A stretch of DNA of 64,000 bases from Raphanus sativus (GCF_000801105.2 NC_079512.1:35543848-35607847); one strand, 5' to 3'; positions 44,907 through 58,261 are shown, counted from the first letter of the stretch. The notes: generated by a model from the letters alone, not told the origin. Numbers and translations: made by a program.

Positions 44907-45625
44907 ATGGAGTTTGAGTTTGATGATCAAGAACGCTTCTGTGAGACTCCTAAGCTTCCTCTGTTCTCGGTTCCATTACACCGAGCAGCTGATACTCCTG
45001 GCTTAGCGACGCCGCCTGTGAACATCGCCGGATCAGTGCCGTTTCTATGGGAGGAAGCTCCTGGAAAGCCTCGCGTAACAGATGAGAATAAACCTCCGGC
45101 GTCAAAGCAGAACGCCGGAGGAGGAGGAGGAGGAGTCGTGAGGTGCCTTGAGCTTCCGCCGAGGCTGATTTCGCCAGCCACAGCGGATGAGCCATCCCCG
45201 ACCACAGTTCTTGATGGCCCTTACGTTATACCTCGCCGGTCTTTGTCAGTGATATGGAGAAGCGAAAAACAAACCGAGTGTAGCTCCAACTCTTCACATT
45301 CCACGAACGGTTGCTGCTGCGACGGTGGCGGGACAACGGTGAAGATAAGCAGAGTTAGAAGAAAAGGAAGCCTGTTGAATCTTTCTCACTCTAAATCGGA
45401 TTTCTTGGTACGTTTAGGAACCAGCTTCACGCCATTGCTAACTTTTCTCATCACGTATTCTGTTCTAAAATCTCCTCTGTATTTGAGATAGAGAGCTAAT
45501 GTTTTTGGGAAAATTTTATTGCATAATTTAAAACGCAGGCAAGGGTTTACAAAGGGTTTAAGCAAGTGATTCCATGGAGGCGTAAGCAAGAGAATCTTCC
45601 AAGGATGAGTTCTTCCAATATTTAG
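44907..45625 (+). CDS. DUF688-like uncharacterised protein
   Basis: Plant protein of unknown function, matching in content and position At4g27810. Two exons, 44907-45407 and 45539-45625, give 195 residues. The N-terminus has the family motif S-V-P-F-L-W-E-E-A-P-G-K-P-R (about 42-55) after an acidic M-E-F-E-F-D-D start. A Gly run, a C-L-E-L-P-P-R-L segment and a Ser/Cys-rich stretch follow, and the short second exon encodes A-R-V-Y-K-G-F-K-Q-V-I-P-W-R-R-K. The open frame extends further 5', but family conservation starts at MEFEFDD, preceded by a purine-rich leader. No membrane or targeting signal is seen. Function is unknown; the basic C-terminus and low complexity suggest a nuclear or cytosolic protein, which is inference. 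Confidence 0.82.
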
Positions 45626-46468
45626 AAACAAATCTCTCCAGTTTATTTGTAATTCTCTAGTTTATAGACTAATATATTCCTCAGTATATACAACTTAGTT
45701 TGCAGACATGAGAATATTACAGTAACCTTTCCAAATAATAGTAGTATAATCGAATATGACACATACTGGTGACGAGCCAAGACAAAACCTGGGGGGTTTG
45801 ACAAACTCACTAGTCACTATGATGTATAGCCTTTATACAAATTCCATAAAACCATACGGAAAAACCATATTGCTTTGATGAGCATATGACTGGCTTTGGG
45901 CTTTATGAAGTTTGAAACAATTATGGTTTGAAAATGGGATGATCCATAAGTATTCAACTATTAAATTCAGGCCGCAGCTACTGTTGTTGTTATGCAACAG
46001 TTGGTGGTTTTAAGCTTTTTGCCCCCTTGACATATTTTTAAGCATAAATTGACATGCATTTTATCATATCACACAAAACCTTTTTGACATTTCTTGTAGG
46101 CATATGTATTATGGTCTAATCAGGTAGGGAGTCTCTTTCTTGAGATTTGCTTTGAGAACAACGTGCTATCTGCTTAGAAATTGTTCAAAACATGTGTTCG
46201 AGATCTTGTTAATTTATAATTTTATACTCTCATAATTTTGAAAATAAAGCTCTTGAACTTTAATGGATTTGTATTTGTTATACCATAAGTACACTGTTAA
46301 ATTTGCCTATATTATACATGTTGTAGCTATAGGACAACTAGTGGCATACGAATAATCAGCAAAAGTAAGAATTAAACGATTCAAAACCAATCTAGACGAG
46401 AAGAGGGAAGTCAATTAAACAAAACTTTTGCTTGAATTTTAAGGAAAGCACACCAAAAAAAAAAAAGT

Positions 46469-47867
46469 TTAGAGTTCATCATGATCAAAGTAGTCGTCAT
46501 CGTCCAAGTCCTCGTGATGAACTGCCTTGTAAAACACATCTTCGTGGTTCAACATCTCCTCTAGTGATAGTTTACCATCTTTATCTTCATCCGCCTTCGA
46601 AGAACAATATAAAAAAATAATAATACAAATCTGTTATTAGAAAAGGTCTAAAATGTATTTTCAAAGATATGAAATTTTGGTGGAGAAAAGAGACTCACCT
46701 CGTGGCAAAGGAAAGTAGAGTAGTACTTGGCATAACTCAGCTCACCAGGTTGAAGATAATGTAAAATGGGACGAAGCTCATCGGCCACGAGGAACCTGTC
46801 TTTGTCTCTGTCAAGTTCCGCGAACAGAAGCTGAGCCGTTGGCACATTCTCATCTTCCTCCGTCTCGAACTTCGCAAACTCTTTGTACATTTCGTATGCG
46901 TTCCCTACAAACTCTTTGTACTCTAGCTTCCCATCACCGTTCGTGTCCATACCCCTGTTATACATTAAACAAGTACACGTACCACGTCACTTTTTCTAAG
47001 CTTCATGCAATCAAGAAGTATGTTCATAAAATGTTCTTACGTCATTCGCTCTCGTAGAACCCATCTTTGAACATCTCCGTTTCTGCTGTCTTCAGGGTGC
47101 AAGAAACTGCAAATTTTTATTCAGTTATTTATTGGATGTGAGGATATTAACTAGAAGAAATGGAGATATTTCAAAACGTTAATTACTTGTTGAACTCTTC
47201 GATGTCGAGATAGCCATTATGATCAAAATCAGCATTCCTGAATTGCTCCATCCACCAACCAGCTCCACCGTGACCCTTTTCATTTTTCTCTGTTTTCATT
47301 TATTATTTGTATGTTTAAGAAGAAAGATCTCAGAAAATGTGTGTTTAATTAATCAAATATATAAGTTTATTAATTACCAATGTCTTCTTTAGAGAATTGA
47401 GGCAGATACTCTTCGAAGGTTATGACACCATCCTTGTCTTTATCTTGCAACTCAAGCTCGTTGGCGGTTCTGTAACCCATGTTGTCCTCTGTCTGCTGCA
47501 TCATCCACGTCTGAAGCTCTTTCAAGCTCACATACCCATCTCTAGGTGAACCGTCAAGCAGGGGAAACAAGAATTTGATCCTCATCGTCGTGTTTAACTT
47601 CCTGTCTGGCGCAAAATACTCATCAAACATATCATCTTTTTCCTCCTTCACAACAGCCTCGACGGTGCTCGCTTCTTTCTCATGAGACAACCTCTCGATT
47701 CGGGTCACGAGAGGGTCGAACACGGGCATTTCAACCCGGCGTCCGAGGCGGCGTGTTATGAGAGCCTCAACGGATTGAGCCTCGTTGTGTTTACAAGGAG
47801 TAAGGAAGAGGAGGACGCCGATAATGAAGATGGTGGTCAGTAACGTGTAAACCACCACCTTGGCCAT
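46469..47867 (-). CDS. Luminal calcium-binding EF-hand protein with HDEL (CREC-like)
   Basis: Five exons: 47378-47867, 47187-47289, 47041-47106, 46699-46954 and 46469-46594; in-phase join of 346 residues, as in At4g27790. A hydrophobic N-terminus (MAKVVVYTLLTTIFIIGVLL) acts as signal or anchor. Several EF loops follow: D-K-D-K-D-G-V-I-T-F-E-E, D-F-D-H-N-G-Y-L-D-I-E-E, D-T-N-G-D-G-K-L-E-Y-K-E, D-R-D-K-D-R-F-L-V-A-D-E and D-E-D-K-D-G-K-L-S-L-E-E. The protein ends in an acidic tail and H-D-E-L, the plant ER-retrieval signal. This is the reticulocalbin/Cab45 layout, so it is a secretory-pathway calcium buffer. The start at 47867 is the first ATG; the frame upstream is open only from a GTG. It lies between the DUF688-like and ACBP2 genes. 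Confidence 0.92.
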
Positions 47868-48291
47868 CTTCCGGTAGCTCAAGGCGGGGTTGTATGGAAA
47901 CAGAAGGATGAAAGGGCGGGCCACGAAGTTTTGCTAATTTTGTTTTCGTATTTGCTTTATTGAGGTTAATCCGTAATTCTCAATGGCCATTGATTGTTAA
48001 CACGCCAAAGTCGGTTATCCAAATAATGACAAGAAACAAAAAAAAAAACCCCTCTCTTTATATAGCAAACCAACAAAAACCGGTTACGATATGTGTTTCA
48101 CAAAGAGGGACACAAAAGATAGTTGCAATATAAGACTTGGAAACATGCAAGTGAGATACGGTTGGAAACGATATGGTGGAGATATGAGAGTTGAACTTTA
48201 AAAGAAGAGCTTTCTTACTAAGTCACTTTCATCATATACATTGCAGAAGTAGAGAAGAGGGCGGGCATCTCTGTGGTTAGTAATTTGGTTT

Positions 48292-50069
48292 TTAGTCTGT
48301 CTGCTTGGCAGAGTCTCGGAGCCAGGGCCAGTCTGTTTCACAGAGATCGAGTGGTGAGTTACCTTCATCATCTTTAGAGGCTGTGTTAGCTTTCTGCTTC
48401 ACCAGAAACTCGGCGATGGTTTCTCTGTCGCAGACAACAGCGTAATGCAAAGGGGTTTGGCCTTCGTTGTCCTGTTCAACAGAGTCACCAATGAAGAACA
48501 TATAAGAATAAAGATGTTGGTACTGTGAATATAATTAGGGAGGGTGAGATGTTGTCAAATTTCACCTTAGCATTCACATCAGCGTTCTTATCGACCAGAA
48601 GCTTAGCAATTTGGAGGTGACCACGGTCTATAGCCCAGTGCAATGGTGTGCGACCTTCACTGTCTGGAGTTTTACGGGGAATTAGAATGCAAGTCCAAGA
48701 GTAAGAGACTGGAATAAAACAAAGCAGAGAGACTAACCTTTTGCATTTACAGGAATGCCGCTTTCAATGCTTTTAAGCAAATTCTCGACTTCTCCTTCTC
48801 TAGCAAATTCGTGGATGGCATCAATTTTCCTGAGATACAAAAAACAGAAGAAGGAATAAATCTTCCAAGTTCCATGAGCGCTCGTTGTCCACAATAGTAG
48901 CCCGTTTCACGAACAAATGTGATAATTACAATCTGATCTAGATACTAAGCAATCAAGTAGAGAACTAAAGGAAGAGAGATGTAATGTAATAGAACACAAG
49001 AGGAGAACCTTACAACTCATTTTCGGATTCTCCTTCATAAACCAATGAGCTAAAAACTGGCCCCATGGTTCCTCCTGAGTTAGAGACCGCCTCATCCTTA
49101 CTTCGACTCCCCGCTTTCTGGTAGGCCACAAGAGAGAGAGAGAGCAGAGAAAGATCACCATGAACAGTCCAAACAAAGACAGTTAAAAAAGAAACAAAGG
49201 GAAAGAAGGGAAAACAGATTTGTACCACGCCACCGTCTAACCAAGTTGGGTATAGCTGAGTGACAATCTCAATATACTTCTCCATCGCTTCCTCAGGAGG
49301 CATAGCACCCAGTTTCTGCCATGCTTGCCTGAAAGAGAAGAACAAGATCAATAGAAACTTCCCAAGTTCCAATCAATGAAAAATTCACTCTTACAACAAA
49401 GTACAAAAGCCACCATAAACAATCTCAAACGTGTTACTCCAATGAAACACCACATGGTCTCCAGCATAAGTCAAATATGCTACTAAGGTGATATCAAGAT
49501 ACACTCAAGAACACAAATCCATCTCAAGTAAACAACTGAACAAAAATCTAGAAGGTGAGAGAGAGATACCACTTGGCACGAGCAGTGATTTTGAGAGCAG
49601 AAGGCTGAGGAGCAGTACAAGGCCCTTCCGTAGCGATCTTATACAATCCATACAGCTGCTGCTGAACCTCGCTAGGCACCTTCTGCGACAGCCGATCCGC
49701 GGCGGCGGTAGTCACGAACAGAGTAGCCGCGCTGAAAGCCTCGTCGAGTTCCGTGCTCTCGACGCCTTCCCAATCATCATCATCGTCTTCTTCTTCTTCC
49801 TCCTCGCTGTCACCACCAGCGACGCTATCGCCTCTGGAGCTACCCTGCTCCGCGATGAGCGAGTCGGCCTCGCCTGTAGACGGTTCGACGATGCGGCCGC
49901 GCGAGTCAACCTCCGGTTTAAGATTCGATTCCGGTTCGGGATCGTGGTGGCGAGTGAGGGAGAGGTTGTCTTCTTTAAACGTGACGACGATCGAGATGAG
50001 TTTGGCTAATAGGTAAGAGAAGATCAAACCTAAGATCACAGACTGAGCTAGCTGACCCCAATCACCCAT
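48292..50069 (-). CDS. ACBP2: Acyl-CoA-binding protein with ankyrin repeats, ACBP2
   Basis: Membrane-anchored class II ACBP that binds long-chain acyl-CoA and partner proteins through ankyrin repeats. Six exons: 49570-50069, 49226-49328, 49014-49117, 48738-48829, 48566-48663 and 48292-48471; 358 residues. The N-terminal anchor is GDWGQLAQSVILGLIFSYLL. An acidic linker with an E/D run follows. The ACB domain (about 100-200) has A-A-T-L-F-V, L-S-Q-K-V-P-S-E-V-Q-Q-Q-L-Y-G-L-Y-K-I-A-T-E-G-P, A-R-A-K-W|W-Q-A-W and P-P-E-E-A-M-E-K-Y-I. Ankyrin repeats fill the C-terminus (GRTPLHWAIDRGHLQIAKLL and GQTPLHYAVVCDRETIAEFL). ACBP1 is its duplicate on the At5g53 block. No defect is seen. A 173-codon frame on the other strand of exon 1 is an artefact of its GC-rich acidic sequence. 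Confidence 0.95.
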
Positions 50070-51085
50070 TTTTTTTCTTATGATTGAAAGAAAACAAACG
50101 ACGACTATTAAAACCCTAGGAATCCAAAACAGAGAGTTATGGATCTGGGGAGACAAAAAGGAACTAACTCTGCTTCAATATTCTTTTTCCTTGTATGCGC
50201 TTAAGACTTTTTTTTTTTTTTTGAAAGTTAAAAAGACGCCAGAACCTTAAAAAAAAAAACACTTGGCGACGAGTGACGACAGATCACAAAAGCGTCTAAA
50301 CTGGTGAAGAAGCGTACGTGTTGTTTGTGCCCTAAACGTTTTTTCTTACCTGACCTAACCAACTAGAAAAATTGAATTCAATGTCAAGTGTGGTGGTGGA
50401 AGATAAATGAGGAGACGTGCATGGTGTGGATGATTTAAAGGCTTGAATCATACGACACGTTAAATGATATGTATCCATACGCATAAGAAAAGCTAGTCCA
50501 CAAACTTGAACGCATTAGATTCACGTGGAAGTGGGCACCAAAAGTCTATATCCTTTTCCCTTTTCTGTGTTTACAAGGAAAAGATAAAACTCATCCACAA
50601 TATTAAATAGTTCCACTTCCAAACGTTGCTTGCTTAGATGAGCATCTCATGAAGAGACGAAACCAACTCATATGCGAGTGAGAATCACTTCCATGGAATA
50701 CTCATTTAAGCAAGAAACATTCGAAAATCGGAAGGGGGATTTTATCACTTTTGTCCATGAGTTAAGAGAGATGCTTTCACTTGTATAAATACATGAACAA
50801 CTACCCACCAGACCAGGCTACCACACTACTGGATATCTTTTAACTCAGATGCGCTTGAAAAAGACTTACAAGTAAGCCATAGAATGGCAGCTCAAGCATG
50901 CCTCTCAACCAACAATCAATCATTCTCACACCCATCATTGTCCTTTTCTTAAGCAAACCACATGTCTGGGGACAGGGGATTTAGTCCCCACTGTATCGCA
51001 CATTAAAAGAAACAAAAGAAAAAGAAGCTATTTCTCAATACCCCTTTGATTTGACATTCAACCTGTGGAATTTTGTTTTAAAAGA
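50070..51085. other. Intergenic DNA between ACBP2 and FEY
   Basis: 1 kb holding the ACBP2 promoter (with a T/A-rich run near 50208-50250) and the FEY 3' flank. Nothing else is seen. Confidence 0.5.
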
Positions 51086-53452
51086 CTACTCTTCTTGAGC
51101 TCCATAACGGCATTTGACATGTTCCCCTTCTATGAGCTTCTCAACTGCATCGAGAGGAAGACCCACCAGCTCTAGTGTCTTTTCCCACACTCTCTGTGCA
51201 GTTCCTGTGTTGTGTGATTCTTCTGAAGGATTTGCCGGGCGGCAATCTTGAGAGATGAATGGACAAACAGGCCAATCATCGTTCTTTAGTGTTTCCCAGT
51301 ACTCTGGAATCTGAGGGTCTGTGGCCGAGAAGAGAGTACTTCTACAACCTTCTTGGGGTGAAAATATGAAATAAGGTATCAAGGCGTACAGAAACTGAAG
51401 AATCCTGGATAGATCCCTGGCCTATTAAAAACAGAGAAAAGGCAATTTTAATGCAAATGAAGTTCTGAGAAAACAGAATGGGTGTACATCCTGTACTTGT
51501 AACTAAATGGAGTTATGCTAACACTCACCACATTTGTTAGGACAACACCAGGGGATAGACATATGACGCTAACTCCTGTTTCCAGAGGCAGCTTTTTGAA
51601 AAGAATGCTACTAAACATAATCTGGAAAATGATGGGACTAAGTCACCTGTTTCTTAAAAAACTCAAAACAAAACTTTGCAGAAGGAAATATTAAATACCA
51701 TTACGGTATGCTCACCTGGGCAAGCTTGCTGCTCGAGTATCCTACAAGGCTTGAATACTTACGGCTACCAGAAACAACATTCATGTCGTCCGGGTCAACA
51801 AACCCAACACTATGCATCTGAAAAAATGAATCCGACAACCATTATCTTGCATGAAAAAAATAATCACCAGAGACGATAGATATAAGTTGTTCTACTTTTC
51901 ATACAAACAGCCATGACACAATTTTTCACGGAAATAAATATCTATGAATACAGGTGGTAGAATCCGGTCATTGTATTATATTTTGGGTCAAAAACTTTCA
52001 GTAAGCTTGGGTTTCTTTCGCTTTTCAGTAACAAGACTCTACTATTGATATAAAAAAAATGAATATGTAGTACAGTGATTTAGAGAGAACCTACATAATT
52101 CGTATATATGCTCTGCAATCAATTGACAAGACCAGAGCTTTTCAAATCATGAAATATACATATAAATCATATATTCCTCAACATTTTACTCATACCAAAG
52201 AGCATAGATAACTAGGGAACAAATTCTTGGACCCTGCAGAGTTAGTAATCAACTTACCACGGAATTCACATTAATGACTCGGCTAGGAGAACCTCGGATT
52301 AGTGAGGGCAGAAGGAGCACTGAAAGAAGCGATGGAGCTAAATGATTTACTTGCATGTGCTGCTCGTATCCATCCTCTGAGAACTTTTGCGCCTCTGCAC
52401 AATTTAGAGAGCATATCATTTTAGTTGTTTCTTTCCTTAAAATGTAGCGACAATCATTTAAAAAATAAACCCATCAGACAGAGTTCCATAACCTAGTAGC
52501 TTGCTAGTAAAGAACCTTTTTAACAATAATTTGTGAAGAGACTAGGCTCAAAATCAACGACTATACATGCCATTCCTCACTAATTGGTTCTATCAAGTTG
52601 GAATATTGATGATAATGAATGGCGAAAACAGGAAACCAATGATTTTTATAGCTAAAGGGAAATGAATGAAACCAACCTCCCATAGCAAAAATGCCGGCAT
52701 TGTTGATCAGAACATGGAGCGGTCCTAAACGAGCGTTCCAAGTATCGGCAAATTTCGCGACAGAAGCCAGTGAAAGAAGATCAAGTTCCATTGCCTTTAC
52801 AAAAAGAAAACAGAGTATCATCATCAGCTACCTTAGATGTAACAAACCAGTAAGTACTCGTCTAATTTAGTCACTCACAGTCACAGCCTAACTAGATCAC
52901 GTATGGCTTGGAGTTTCTATCGTACAAAACGATTCACATATGCTAATACTCACAGTCACAGCCTAACTATAATATATATCATAGGAAATAATAAGATAAT
53001 AATACCTCGATGTTAAGTGGGAGACCTCTACCAGACCACTCGTTCTGCCATTGCTGAATCAGCTCCTGAGCTGCCTTTGTGTTCCTCACAGCCATCAAAA
53101 CATGAGCACCAGCCTCCGCAAGCTGCCTGCCAACAAAGAAGCAGAAGAAGGAAATATTTTCAGCAGTCCTCAAACTCGCAATTGGTAAGTGAATCGGAAG
53201 TCAAACGAAGAAGCATAGGGAAGTAACGGAAAACCTAGCGGTCTCGCGGCCAATGCCGCTGGTGGATCCAGTGACGATGCAAGTGAGGTCGTTGACGGGA
53301 GGAAGAGGGAGAGGGTTCTGCAAATGAGAGGCAGTGATCCTCTGGAAGAGAATCTCCCCGAAAACGCTGCTCCATCCTCTCATCCACTCCATCCACCCCA
53401 AACTCTCCTTCTTCTTCGCCGGAGAAGCGGACGACGCCGTTTCCTCACTCAT
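51086..53452 (-). CDS. FEY: Short-chain dehydrogenase FOREVER YOUNG (FEY)
   Basis: NAD(P)-binding Rossmann-fold oxidoreductase required for leaf and meristem development; the substrate is unknown. Seven exons: 53235-53452, 53006-53126, 52677-52794, 52258-52394, 51716-51817, 51529-51621 and 51086-51421; 374 residues. The cofactor motif T-G-S-T-S-G-I-G (about 61-68) lies at the end of exon 1, N-N-A-G in exon 3 and the catalytic Y-S-S-S-K in exon 5, preceded by I-N-V-N-S-V. The C-terminal exon is family-specific and Cys-rich. It is intact and lies beside ISI1, as in A. thaliana At4g27760/At4g27750. Confidence 0.94.
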
Positions 53453-53877
53453 CTTCTTCTTCTTCTTCTCCGGGAGTTAGCAGATCTATGACGTTATGGA
53501 CAGCGAGAAAAGACAAAAAGTGTATTTCCGTCAAAATCTAGGATTCGCTAAAACAAAATAGCCTCAAATCGTGGAAGGAGGCATTATGGGCCGGCGAGAG
53601 TTTATGACCCACACTCAGTTTGATTAAAGAACATTTTTCAGATGGTATATTTTTGTAGGCGAGAGAATGACACCAGTGCGTTGAGATTGATGCATGAAAT
53701 TAAAATGGTGAAAAATAAGGATTTGATCCAGAGAAATATAATGTGAGAGGCCAATACAAGGTACGAAGATTAGTGGCAAGGAAATGATATTTGAGTAGTT
53801 TGGATAGTTTTACACACATTTAATCTTTTCATTATGTAAAAAGAGGATGAAAAATAAACAAAAAGAGGTTATGACAA

Positions 53878-55574
53878 TTAGTACAAGTCAAGGGACTCGA
53901 GCACTCTCCCAGCCTGGATGTGAAGAGCAGTGATTCTTTGTTCAGGGTCGCCTGTTGAACCGAACTGACTCGCCGCCCATATTAAAGAAGCGGATTTTTC
54001 ACCTAAAAGACGCCTGATGTCTTCATTTACACTCGCAATGGGTGATCGATCCTTCCCATTCACATGTCCAACTAACAGTAGTAAGAACTCTCCGCATCTT
54101 AACCTGTGATCCAGTAAGAACAATATAACATGACAAAAAGCCCAAAAAAACGAAAATTTTATGACACAGAGTGGACGGTGTTGTTGATACCACTACCAAT
54201 GACCTTAGGAGTTGGAGAGTCTTGAGAATTCATGAGATTGCTAGACAATGCAAAGGCTATTCTATGATTTTGACATGAAAATCGATCTAAAATCAACTGA
54301 CAACGTCAAGATCAGAATCTTTGTTGACAGCAATTTGTATCCTGTAGATACCGCGATAAAGCATAACCTACTCTAATCATTCGAACAGAAAGGGAACGGC
54401 TGACTCTATTGGAAAAATGAGAGGAGAAAAACTTGTAAAGGAAATTCCACCTGAGATTTTCATCAGCTTGTTTGTCCCGCATGAGCATTGCAACCTCCTC
54501 AATCCCATTGCAGGCTCCAAAATCCTTTTACCAGAAAGGATAAATCAGAAATTACTAATAAAAAAAAATCAACTGAAGTCCAAAAGCCAATTTGTTCCAT
54601 TGTGATATGTGCTGAAAACTGAAAGCTTAAATCAAAAAACCAGTTTGTTACATTGGTTTCTACTACTGACAGAAACAAACTGCTCTCTACTTCTTTTCCG
54701 ATTAACAAAACAGAGAAGCTGAAATACTTACCACCTGATTTGCTGAAGAATCCAGCAATATTGAGATTAAGGCATCTAAGCAGGCACCTTGCTCAAGTAC
54801 TCCTCGTGTTGATAATATATTCATCATTACCTGAAACACAGACACACCTGAATCATCATCACATCAACTACTGAACTAACTAATAAAGAATCAACAGAAT
54901 GATCCATGATATGTGATCACTTCTGATGAGATATTAAAAAAAAAAGGAGAGGCTTACGCGAACTGCGCCGTGTTTATGAGCGAGAACAGTGCTCTGAGGA
55001 TGGAGGAGGCAGCATCCTTCAAGAACCCTGAGAGCAACCGCGACCTCGTCATCAGTAGAAGGACTCGTTATCTTCATCGGCTCGACGCTGAATATGTGAT
55101 CCAAGCTCGTCACTCTATCATCCTCCGCTTCTTTTAATGAATGTCGAAATAGCACCGGAACCACTGCGAGAAAAAAAAAATCAAATCACGAGGATCCACG
55201 TCATCATCAGATAACAAACACGGCAAAAACCAAAAGGGCGAAAATTAAGAATAATTCAGACGTTGGAGATCGGAGATGGTTTGGGTGTGGGAGAAGAGGC
55301 GGATGATGGAATCCGATTCGGCGATAGATCGGAGAGTTTTGAGAAGGGATCGAAGGCCGCGGATGCGGAGGAAGGAGAATTCGGCGCGAGCGTCGCGTAA
55401 CCCTGTTCGGAGGGATAGTGTCAGCTCCCTGTAGAGTCTCTGTGTGTTGAGTGACGTCACCAGCTCTTCGACTACCATCGTCGCCGCGTCTGTGTCTTCA
55501 CCGATCTCGGATTCCGATGGATTCTCCGGCGCCGGTGACGCGCCATCGCTCCATATCGGCTTCTTCAGATACAT
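53878..55574 (-). CDS. ISI1: Impaired sucrose induction 1 (ISI1)-like protein
   Basis: Plant protein required in Arabidopsis for normal sugar-induced gene expression and vascular carbohydrate status; its biochemical role is unknown. Five exons: 55262-55574, 54958-55163, 54732-54830, 54451-54524 and 53878-54103; 305 residues. The sequence is helical and ARM-like without a catalytic motif: ELVTSLNTQRLYRELTLSLR, DDEVAVALRVLEGCCLLHPQ, VMMNILSTRGVLEQGACLDA and CNGIEEVAMLMRDKQADENL. The last exon ends L-E-S-L-D-L-Y. The start at 55574 is the first ATG in frame. No disabling change. Confidence 0.88.
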
Positions 55575-56074
55575 CGCTTTCTCTATCTCTCTCTATGCAG
55601 CCAATCACATTGCTCAGCTTTCGTTGCCAATTCGTTAAAGAAACGGCGATCAGTTGGCTGTGGTAGACATAAAACAGCAAGTTGTCTAAGTCGATTTAAG
55701 GTTCTTGAGGAGAAAACTGCACGCGGTTCTTTGTGAGTTATTATATCTTTAGGTTAGAATCTTATTATTTACAAAGGAAGGCCTGACTTTAACTTTATTG
55801 ATAGAGAAGGCTTGAACGAAGAACATATATACATAGCTATTAAGGTAAAATATACAAAACATTCACTTAAACACAGGACACTGACATTATTTAAATATTT
55901 AACAACATGCAGAGAGAGAGAGACAATGAACCGGAAAATGGATGATGATGATGATGATGATGATGACGACTTGTGAAATCCATAAAGATTGGAATCGACA
56001 AAGCCAAGTTTTTTTTTATATCTATGTACAGTTTTTGAGTCAATCCAATAATGAATTCAACATGTTGGCTTTCA
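55575..56074. other. Spacer between ISI1 and Yippee gene 1
   Basis: ISI1 5' flank and the Yippee 3' region. A (GAT)n run (about 55940-55967) and a (GA)n run near 55910 are microsatellites, probably in the Yippee 3' UTR. No gene. Confidence 0.5.
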
Positions 56075-56812
56075 CTACCAATCCTCTTCCTTGACAATCT
56101 TAGCCTTTTCGAATATGAACTTGCCCTCCTTGTACTTTTGTGAACTCTCGTAGGCTCGCTCGTACTTCCAGCCCAAGGGTTCATTGCAGTCAGCACAAGA
56201 TATGTCAGCCACGGTGTGGAGACCCGTTAGCAGGTGTCGGTCTTCTTTAGGCCCTACCACAATGTTCATTGCGTGGGAGAAGAGGAAGGCTCTCCCGGTT
56301 CTTCCCTGATAAATTAAGATCCATAGGTCAGGCATTTGATTTGTAAATGGTATTCACAATCGACAAACATGAAATGTCATATTCTTCTGAAATGATCTAT
56401 ATCCAACTACAAGAATATTCAAAAGAATGACTAGTTTTGTTGTTTATGAGTAAAAAGGCTACTTCTTTGAGTCTTATGTGTTTGTTTCAGAGGATGGTTT
56501 CACAGCCACCAATACACAGGTAACTTGGTGGGGTAAATGCATTCTTGATCATTAGCATTGATCAGTAGAAAGGACAACAAAGTCAAGGCTTTTCCTAAAA
56601 TCTGGAAGATAAGCAGATTCTCATAGCATTTGGTAGTGTTAGTGTGATTCTCCATTTAGTCTCTACATCAAACCATAAGGGATACAATCAAAGCAAAAGA
56701 GATGATTAAGCTGATTCACCTGAAAAGCCTTAGAGATGATATCATCGTGAAGTCCCACATGGTTCCTGCAGTTACAGCAACTGTAGAGTCTTGGACCAAC
56801 TGACTGAGCCAT
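56075..56812 (-). CDS. Yippee-like zinc-binding protein 1 (At4g27745 type)
   Basis: Small Yippee/Mis18-fold protein of unclear function. Two coding exons, 56720-56812 and 56075-56305, give 107 residues, the usual Yippee length. Zinc ligands are the pairs C-C-N-C (with R-L-Y-S before) and C-A-D-C in the second exon. Conserved stretches: [39 protein letters not shown] and L-G-W-K-Y-E-R-A-Y. The start is the Met of MAQSVGP. A TTTGGAGAAG stretch upstream is in frame but has no ATG, and a non-coding 5' exon upstream (to about 57300) is likely. Confidence 0.92.
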
Positions 56813-58057
56813 TTTATCAAACACCTTCAGGGCGTGATCAACTTCTCCAAACAAAATCAGTCAATTTCTCACCTTTTCATCATAAATCGAAAAACAAATC
56901 GAAACCCATTAACATAAGCTAGATACCACATAGAAACAAGAAAAATATAATTTCTAAAGGACAAGAGGAACCTTAAAAGAATCAGTAGTTCGTCAAGCTC
57001 CAAGCTTTAATGTCTGAAGAAAACAAAAGGATAAGAAGAGTGGGCAGGTGTTTAGCGTGCAGGATGAGAGATTCCAATTTCTACACGATAGTACCGTACC
57101 TCAAAAATATTCAATAAACAAATCGTATTATTACTAGTCATAAGGAATATAAAAATACACAATAATACATTTGGTAGGGTAAACGAAACGAGATATTCAC
57201 GGAGAGAAAATTACGATTCAGGTTTGACAACTAGATGGAGAAAAATCAGAACGAAAAGGGATTCGACTTTGAAGGATCTTACTAGGGTTTAACGGAGCCA
57301 ACGAGGAAGAAAGATAGCTGCGGAGAGATCAAGGTGGAGTTGGAAGAAATTTTTGATCTTAATTGGTCTAACTGATCAGATCACGCCGTGAAGCGACTAT
57401 CTTACGACTTTCTTTTTCTGGGTATTGTGGAAGTAATGAATAAAGAAAGAGCAGGCTGTGATGCGAAATGGAAATGTGAAAACTGAAAAGTTTTATTTTT
57501 ATAATTTTGAAATATTTTTTTATTTTATATCTTTTCATAAATATTAAAACAGAGTAATTTTACAACATGCATTACTATTTCATTAAAAAATTATAATTCT
57601 TTTTTCTTTAGCTAAAAAATAATTACTTTTACAAATTTAATAATCTTTTTAAAAAAATTTACTTGCGAATAGATTCGTTTTTCAGGATATTTAAATGAAT
57701 CTTAAAGCATGGATCTATATCCTCATTAGATAAATAGAATAATGTAACAAATAATCTGACTTACTTTCGCATAGTATGAAGATCGAAATTGAAACTTGTT
57801 AGCGTTCTGGACATGGACATGTTTACTACCACTTGACCATGAAACCCATTCCAAATTTAATAACTTCACCTATATTATACTTCTATCTAGTCATTATCTA
57901 TTTAAAGAAAAAAATCTAGCTGAGAGTGGTATGTATATGCCGGTCCTTTTTGTTTTTCAAAAAAGGTTCATAGTTCATAACCATTACGGTTGAGGGTAAG
58001 CTATTACTAATTTTTCAGTTGGAATAAACCAATAAGCGAGTAAGAGGGTTCTCTCAC
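56813..58057. other. 5' region of Yippee gene 1 and spacer
   Basis: The first about 500 bp probably hold the 5' UTR intron and promoter of Yippee gene 1, ending in sequence typical of a transcription start near 57300-57400. The rest is AT-rich with no gene recognised. Confidence 0.45.
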
Positions 58058-58261
58058 CCTACACGGATCTTCCCTCTTCAAGAGTTTTGGAAAAGGCATA
58101 TTAACAACCAATATATTCACATCCATAAACAAGGATATAGTATACACATGATCATCACTTTCCTACACGGATCTTCCCTCTTTAAGAGTTTGGGAAAAGG
58201 CATATTAACAACCAATATATTCACATCCATAAACAAGGATATACACATGATCATCACTTTC
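58058..58261. repeat. Tandem ~104-bp duplication in the Yippee gene 2 3' region
   Basis: Two adjacent copies beginning CCTACACGGATCTTCCCTCT and ending GATCATCACTTTCC. They differ by three base changes and a 5-bp indel (GATATAGTATACACATG versus GATATACACATG). The second copy ends 5 bases before the stop codon of Yippee gene 2, so its 3' UTR is duplicated. Confidence 0.92.

Noticed and set aside
49488..50009. 173-codon open frame on the plus strand
   Set aside because: Entirely antisense to ACBP2 exon 1, Ser/Phe/Arg-rich composition caused by the acidic Glu/Asp run on the coding strand; no family resemblance.
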